Shown piece by piece: positions 5,725 through 7,874 of a stretch of DNA of 7,874 nt; the first letter of the stretch is position 1; each line of letters starts with the position of its first letter. The notes beneath the pieces were generated by a model. That model saw only the letters and a list, made by a program, of their open reading frames with translations, did not search any database and was not told where the DNA came from. The position numbers and the translations under genes were made by a program. The stretch lies in NCBI GenBank assembly GCA_031288675.1, contig JAITQY010000142.1, positions 1 to 7,874 on the forward strand, given 5' to 3'. This stretch comes from Oscillospiraceae bacterium (lineage in GTDB: Bacteria; Bacillota; Clostridia; Oscillospirales; Oscillospiraceae).

Positions 5725-6445
5725 CGATTATCGTTAACGCGCTTAACACCGCAAGAGGCGCGGTCTCACAGCGCAGAATACGCTTACCGAGCGTGACTGA
5801 AATCAATCCGGCATCCTTAATCGTTTCCGCTTCGGCAACTGAAAAGCCGCCCTCGCTTCCGGTGACTATAGAAACGCTTTTGTAACCTGAGTGAGTTGCA
5901 ACCGCTTCTTTTAGAGTACGCGACTGTTCGCGCTCATTGCAAAACAGGGGAAACTCCGCAGCAGCCGCGCTTTTAATTGCATCTGTAAAACTGCCGAACG
6001 CTCTTACCTCCGGTATTTTGCCGCGCGCGGATTGCTGAGCCGCCTCTTTCGCTATTTCCATCCAACGTGGAGTTTTTCGCTGCAAGTCAGTACCAGAATA
6101 TTTCGCCACGCAAAATTCCGACGGGAAAAACGCAATAACAGACACTCCGAGTTCAGTAGCTTTTTGGATAATATGCTCTGCTTTATCGCGCTTAGGGAAC
6201 GCACAGTAAAGGCAGTATTCCGTGCCGGGTTCGCCCTCTGACGGCAGTTTATCCAAAACCTTCAGACGCGCCTCATCCTTGCTGCCGCATTCAAACTCAC
6301 AAATATAGTCATATCCTGCGCCGTCACATAGAACTATGCGCTCTCCTGTCCGCAGCCGCAGAACATAACAATGCTTCGCGTCATCCCCGGATATATAGGC
6401 AGAGTCTCCTGATATTTGCTCCGGTGTAATAAAGAACCGTGTCAA
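5717..6445 (-). CDS. rsmE: 16S rRNA (uracil1498-N3)-methyltransferase RsmE
   Basis: RsmE is a SPOUT-class enzyme that uses S-adenosylmethionine to methylate N3 of U1498 in the decoding region of 16S rRNA on assembled 30S subunits. The 242-residue product matches family length. It has the N-terminal PUA-like domain (1 to about 70, with HCYVLRLRTGE at 25-35) and the knotted catalytic domain: KATELGV (95-101), RWMEIAKEAAQQSAR (127-141), VTGSEGGFS (194-202) and LGKRILRCETAPL (219-231), the last two forming the SAM pocket. Translation starts at TTG 6445; the family begins with a short residue run then RFF, exactly as here, and no ATG or GTG fits. Its ribosome binding site is embedded in the end of the response regulator gene. 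A prmA gene, a common neighbour of rsmE, is absent here. Confidence 0.95.
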   Translation of the reverse strand: MTRFFITPEQISGDSAYISGDDAKHCYVLRLRTGERIVLCDGAGYDYICEFECGSKDEARLKVLDKLPSEGEPGTEYCLYCAFPKRDKAEHIIQKATELGVSVIAFFPSEFCVAKYSGTDLQRKTPRWMEIAKEAAQQSARGKIPEVRAFGSFTDAIKSAAAAEFPLFCNEREQSRTLKEAVATHSGYKSVSIVTGSEGGFSVAEAETIKDAGLISVTLGKRILRCETAPLAVLSALTIIDS

Positions 6446-6451
6446 ATCGAA

Positions 6452-7144
6452 TTACCCTCCCCATCGGTAACCGTAACCCCAAACGGTAGTAATGTAGACA
6501 GGGTTCTGAGGATCGTCCTCTATCTTTATGCGCACGCGGCGAATGTTAACGTCCACTATCTTCAAATCTGAGCTGTCGTCACTGCCCCAAACGCTATGAT
6601 AGATTTCCTCGCGTGAAATCGCTTTGCCGGGGTTCTCCATAAACAGCTTGATGATGTTCAGCTCCACCTGAGTAAGCCGAATCTTCGTGTCGTGTTTGGT
6701 AAAAGTGGTGTCGCGCAAATCAAGCTTGAACGGCGGAAACATAAGCGTACTTTTCTCAGCGTCCTGCTCACCGCCGAGCCGCCTGTATAGAGCGTCAATA
6801 CGTGCGGTAAGTTCCGCCGGCGAGAACGGTTTCGTTATATAGTCGTCAGCGCCCGTCATCAGCCCCATAACCTTATCCATCTCCTGTGAGCGAGCTGTCA
6901 GCATAATGATTCCCAGCTTTTCATCAGCGGCACGCAGACGGCGGCAGACTTCAAACCCGTCAATACTCTCGTCGGGAAGCATAATATCAAGCAAAGCAAC
7001 GCGAATATCCGGATTCTGGCGCATCTGAATAAACGCGCGCTCCGCGGTATCCGCTTCAATCGGCGTGTATCCCGCACGTTTAAGATTTATTACAACGAAA
7101 CTGCGAATACTTGATTCGTCTTCTAATACAAGCACTTTTTTCAT
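6452..7144 (-). CDS. OmpR/PhoB-family DNA-binding response regulator
   Basis: A two-component regulator: phosphorylation of the receiver domain changes dimerisation and DNA binding by the C-terminal winged helix. The 230-residue product has a receiver domain (1 to about 122) with the acidic pocket Glu8-Asp9, phospho-acceptor Asp53 in LLDIMLPD, Thr83 in LTA and Lys105 in TKPF, so phosphotransfer residues are intact. The winged helix-turn-helix domain (about 137-229) shows LTQVELNIIKLFMENPG, SREEIYHSVWG, a VDVNIRRVRIKIEDDP recognition helix, and YITTVWGYGYRW. The ATG at 7144 has GGAGG (7151-7155) six bases upstream and overlaps the preceding stop as ATGA; a longer reading from 7165 runs into the preceding gene. 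No histidine kinase follows, so its partner is either upstream of the window or elsewhere. Confidence 0.95.
   Translation of the reverse strand: MKKVLVLEDESSIRSFVVINLKRAGYTPIEADTAERAFIQMRQNPDIRVALLDIMLPDESIDGFEVCRRLRAADEKLGIIMLTARSQEMDKVMGLMTGADDYITKPFSPAELTARIDALYRRLGGEQDAEKSTLMFPPFKLDLRDTTFTKHDTKIRLTQVELNIIKLFMENPGKAISREEIYHSVWGSDDSSDLKIVDVNIRRVRIKIEDDPQNPVYITTVWGYGYRWGG
6455..6462 (-). promoter_or_regulatory. Ribosome binding site deciding the UUG start of rsmE
   Basis: GGGGAGGG on the minus strand covers the final Trp-Gly-Gly codons of the response regulator, ends at its TAA, and lies nine bases before the TTG at 6445. This strong site supports a UUG start and couples rsmE translation to the end of the regulator. 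Confidence 0.7.
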
Positions 7145-7874
7145 ATGCCGCCTCCAATATACCAATCCTGATAAATCAGCTTAAAATTATTATTAATGTA
7201 GTCGCGGTCAACGCGTAACTCCCAGTTATTGTTTGCAGGTAAGAATTCCGCAGCGTAGATTATTCCATCGGATAGTTTAACCGTAAAACGTCCCGAATAG
7301 TTTGCCATACTAACGCGGTTTTCTCCGGTCAGCGCATAGATGGATAAGAAATCCTCAATAGCTTCCGCCTCGCTGTTATAGTAGGAAAAGATTATAGCCC
7401 TCGAACCCGTTCTGTCATGTCTGCGAACGGAAACTTTGCCCCGCCACTCTGGCGGCAAAACAAGATACCAGCCATCCGAGCTATTGTGGAAAGTGCTTAC
7501 AACGAAGCTCGTTTCTCCGTCAGAGCTTATCGAATACCAATCCTGAGCTTTATAGATAACGTCCGAATCGCTCATCAGCGCGCGCGGAACCGGAATCTCC
7601 ATAATGCCGTCCTCGTTAATGTCACGGCAATTAGCCAAAACGCTGTCACGCATCGTAAATGAGCTTATTCCGCCCGCTTCAGCTTGGCTGACCGCCTGCC
7701 AGTGTCCTTTGGCGGAAAGCGCATAAACGTCCGTAATCAGTCCTCCGCCGTGCATACCCTCCACAAACAGTCCCGTTTTACCGTCGCGTGTATTGCCGAT
7801 AATCAGTCGCTGAATTCCAACACCGCCCCGAGATAAATAATCGCTGTAAACGATAAAATCTCCCTCGTTCCCCA
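7141..7874 (-). CDS. Probable extracytoplasmic protein with FG-GAP/VCBS-like loop (5' end outside window)
   Basis: The frame is open to the right edge, so the N-terminus, and any signal peptide or lipobox, lies outside; about 243 C-terminal residues are visible. I do not recognise a named family. The visible part is rich in beta-strand patterns with Trp/Tyr and Gly. CRDINEDGIMEIP (codons around 7588-7629) contains a D-x-N-x-D-G-x-x-E loop, the calcium-binding pattern of EF-hand-like and FG-GAP/VCBS propeller repeats. A second, looser NTRDGKTGLFVEG block encoded near 7758-7796 resembles a preceding propeller blade. The C-terminus has a SDGWYLVLPPEWRG stretch and further strands. It is the first visible gene of the leftward operon and its TGA overlaps the response regulator ATG by four bases, so the two proteins are probably made together and may act in one sensing pathway. 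Confidence 0.75.
   Translation of the reverse strand, partial: GNEGDFIVYSDYLSRGGVGIQRLIIGNTRDGKTGLFVEGMHGGGLITDVYALSAKGHWQAVSQAEAGGISSFTMRDSVLANCRDINEDGIMEIPVPRALMSDSDVIYKAQDWYSISSDGETSFVVSTFHNSSDGWYLVLPPEWRGKVSVRRHDRTGSRAIIFSYYNSEAEAIEDFLSIYALTGENRVSMANYSGRFTVKLSDGIIYAAEFLPANNNWELRVDRDYINNNFKLIYQDWYIGGGI

Overview
The window looks like ordinary chromosome of a Gram-positive-type bacterium, most likely an uncultured Clostridia-like member of the Bacillota. The reasons are strong GGAGG-type ribosome binding sites, tight operons with overlapping start and stop codons, UUG starts, an NrnA-type DHH phosphoesterase instead of Orn, a WecA/TagO-type sugar-phosphate transferase, and a lineage-restricted extracytoplasmic protein next to an OmpR-type regulator. 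The genus cannot be told from this sequence. I see no mobile element, CRISPR array, tRNA or rRNA.

Left end (1-221): a non-coding region with divergent promoters. A perfect-consensus promoter (TTGACA, 17 nt, TATAAT, with an extended -10 TG) on the minus strand fires leftwards out of the window. A plausible promoter for frr lies at 164-192. Just upstream of it are a 10-bp-stem hairpin (131-154) and an overlapping 10-bp palindrome (151-160), which could be an operator.

Rightward operon (222-2748): frr (ribosome recycling factor), uppS (undecaprenyl diphosphate synthase), rbfA (30S maturation factor) and nrnA (nanoRNase/pAp phosphatase). Neighbouring genes overlap by 11, 1 and 35 nt. The first pair usually sits with pyrH and cdsA and the second pair with nusA-infB, so this is a spliced gene order.

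Leftward operon (7874-2775, read right to left): a partial extracytoplasmic protein with a calcium-loop-like motif, an OmpR/PhoB-type response regulator, rsmE (16S rRNA m3U1498 methyltransferase), a fold-type I PLP aminotransferase, a TagO/WecA-type transferase, and a membrane-anchored protein of unknown function. Spacings are -4, 6, 28, 9 (with the start chosen for the transferase) and -11 nt, so one transcript is likely. The two operons converge at 2749-2774 without a recognisable intrinsic terminator.

Together the window mixes ribosome maintenance (frr, rbfA, rsmE), RNA end-turnover (nrnA) and envelope polymer synthesis. UppS makes the precursor of the undecaprenyl phosphate that the TagO-like enzyme uses. 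The least understood parts are the two exported or anchored proteins at either end of the leftward operon and the response regulator, which has no histidine kinase in view. I did not find strong evidence of a new system.
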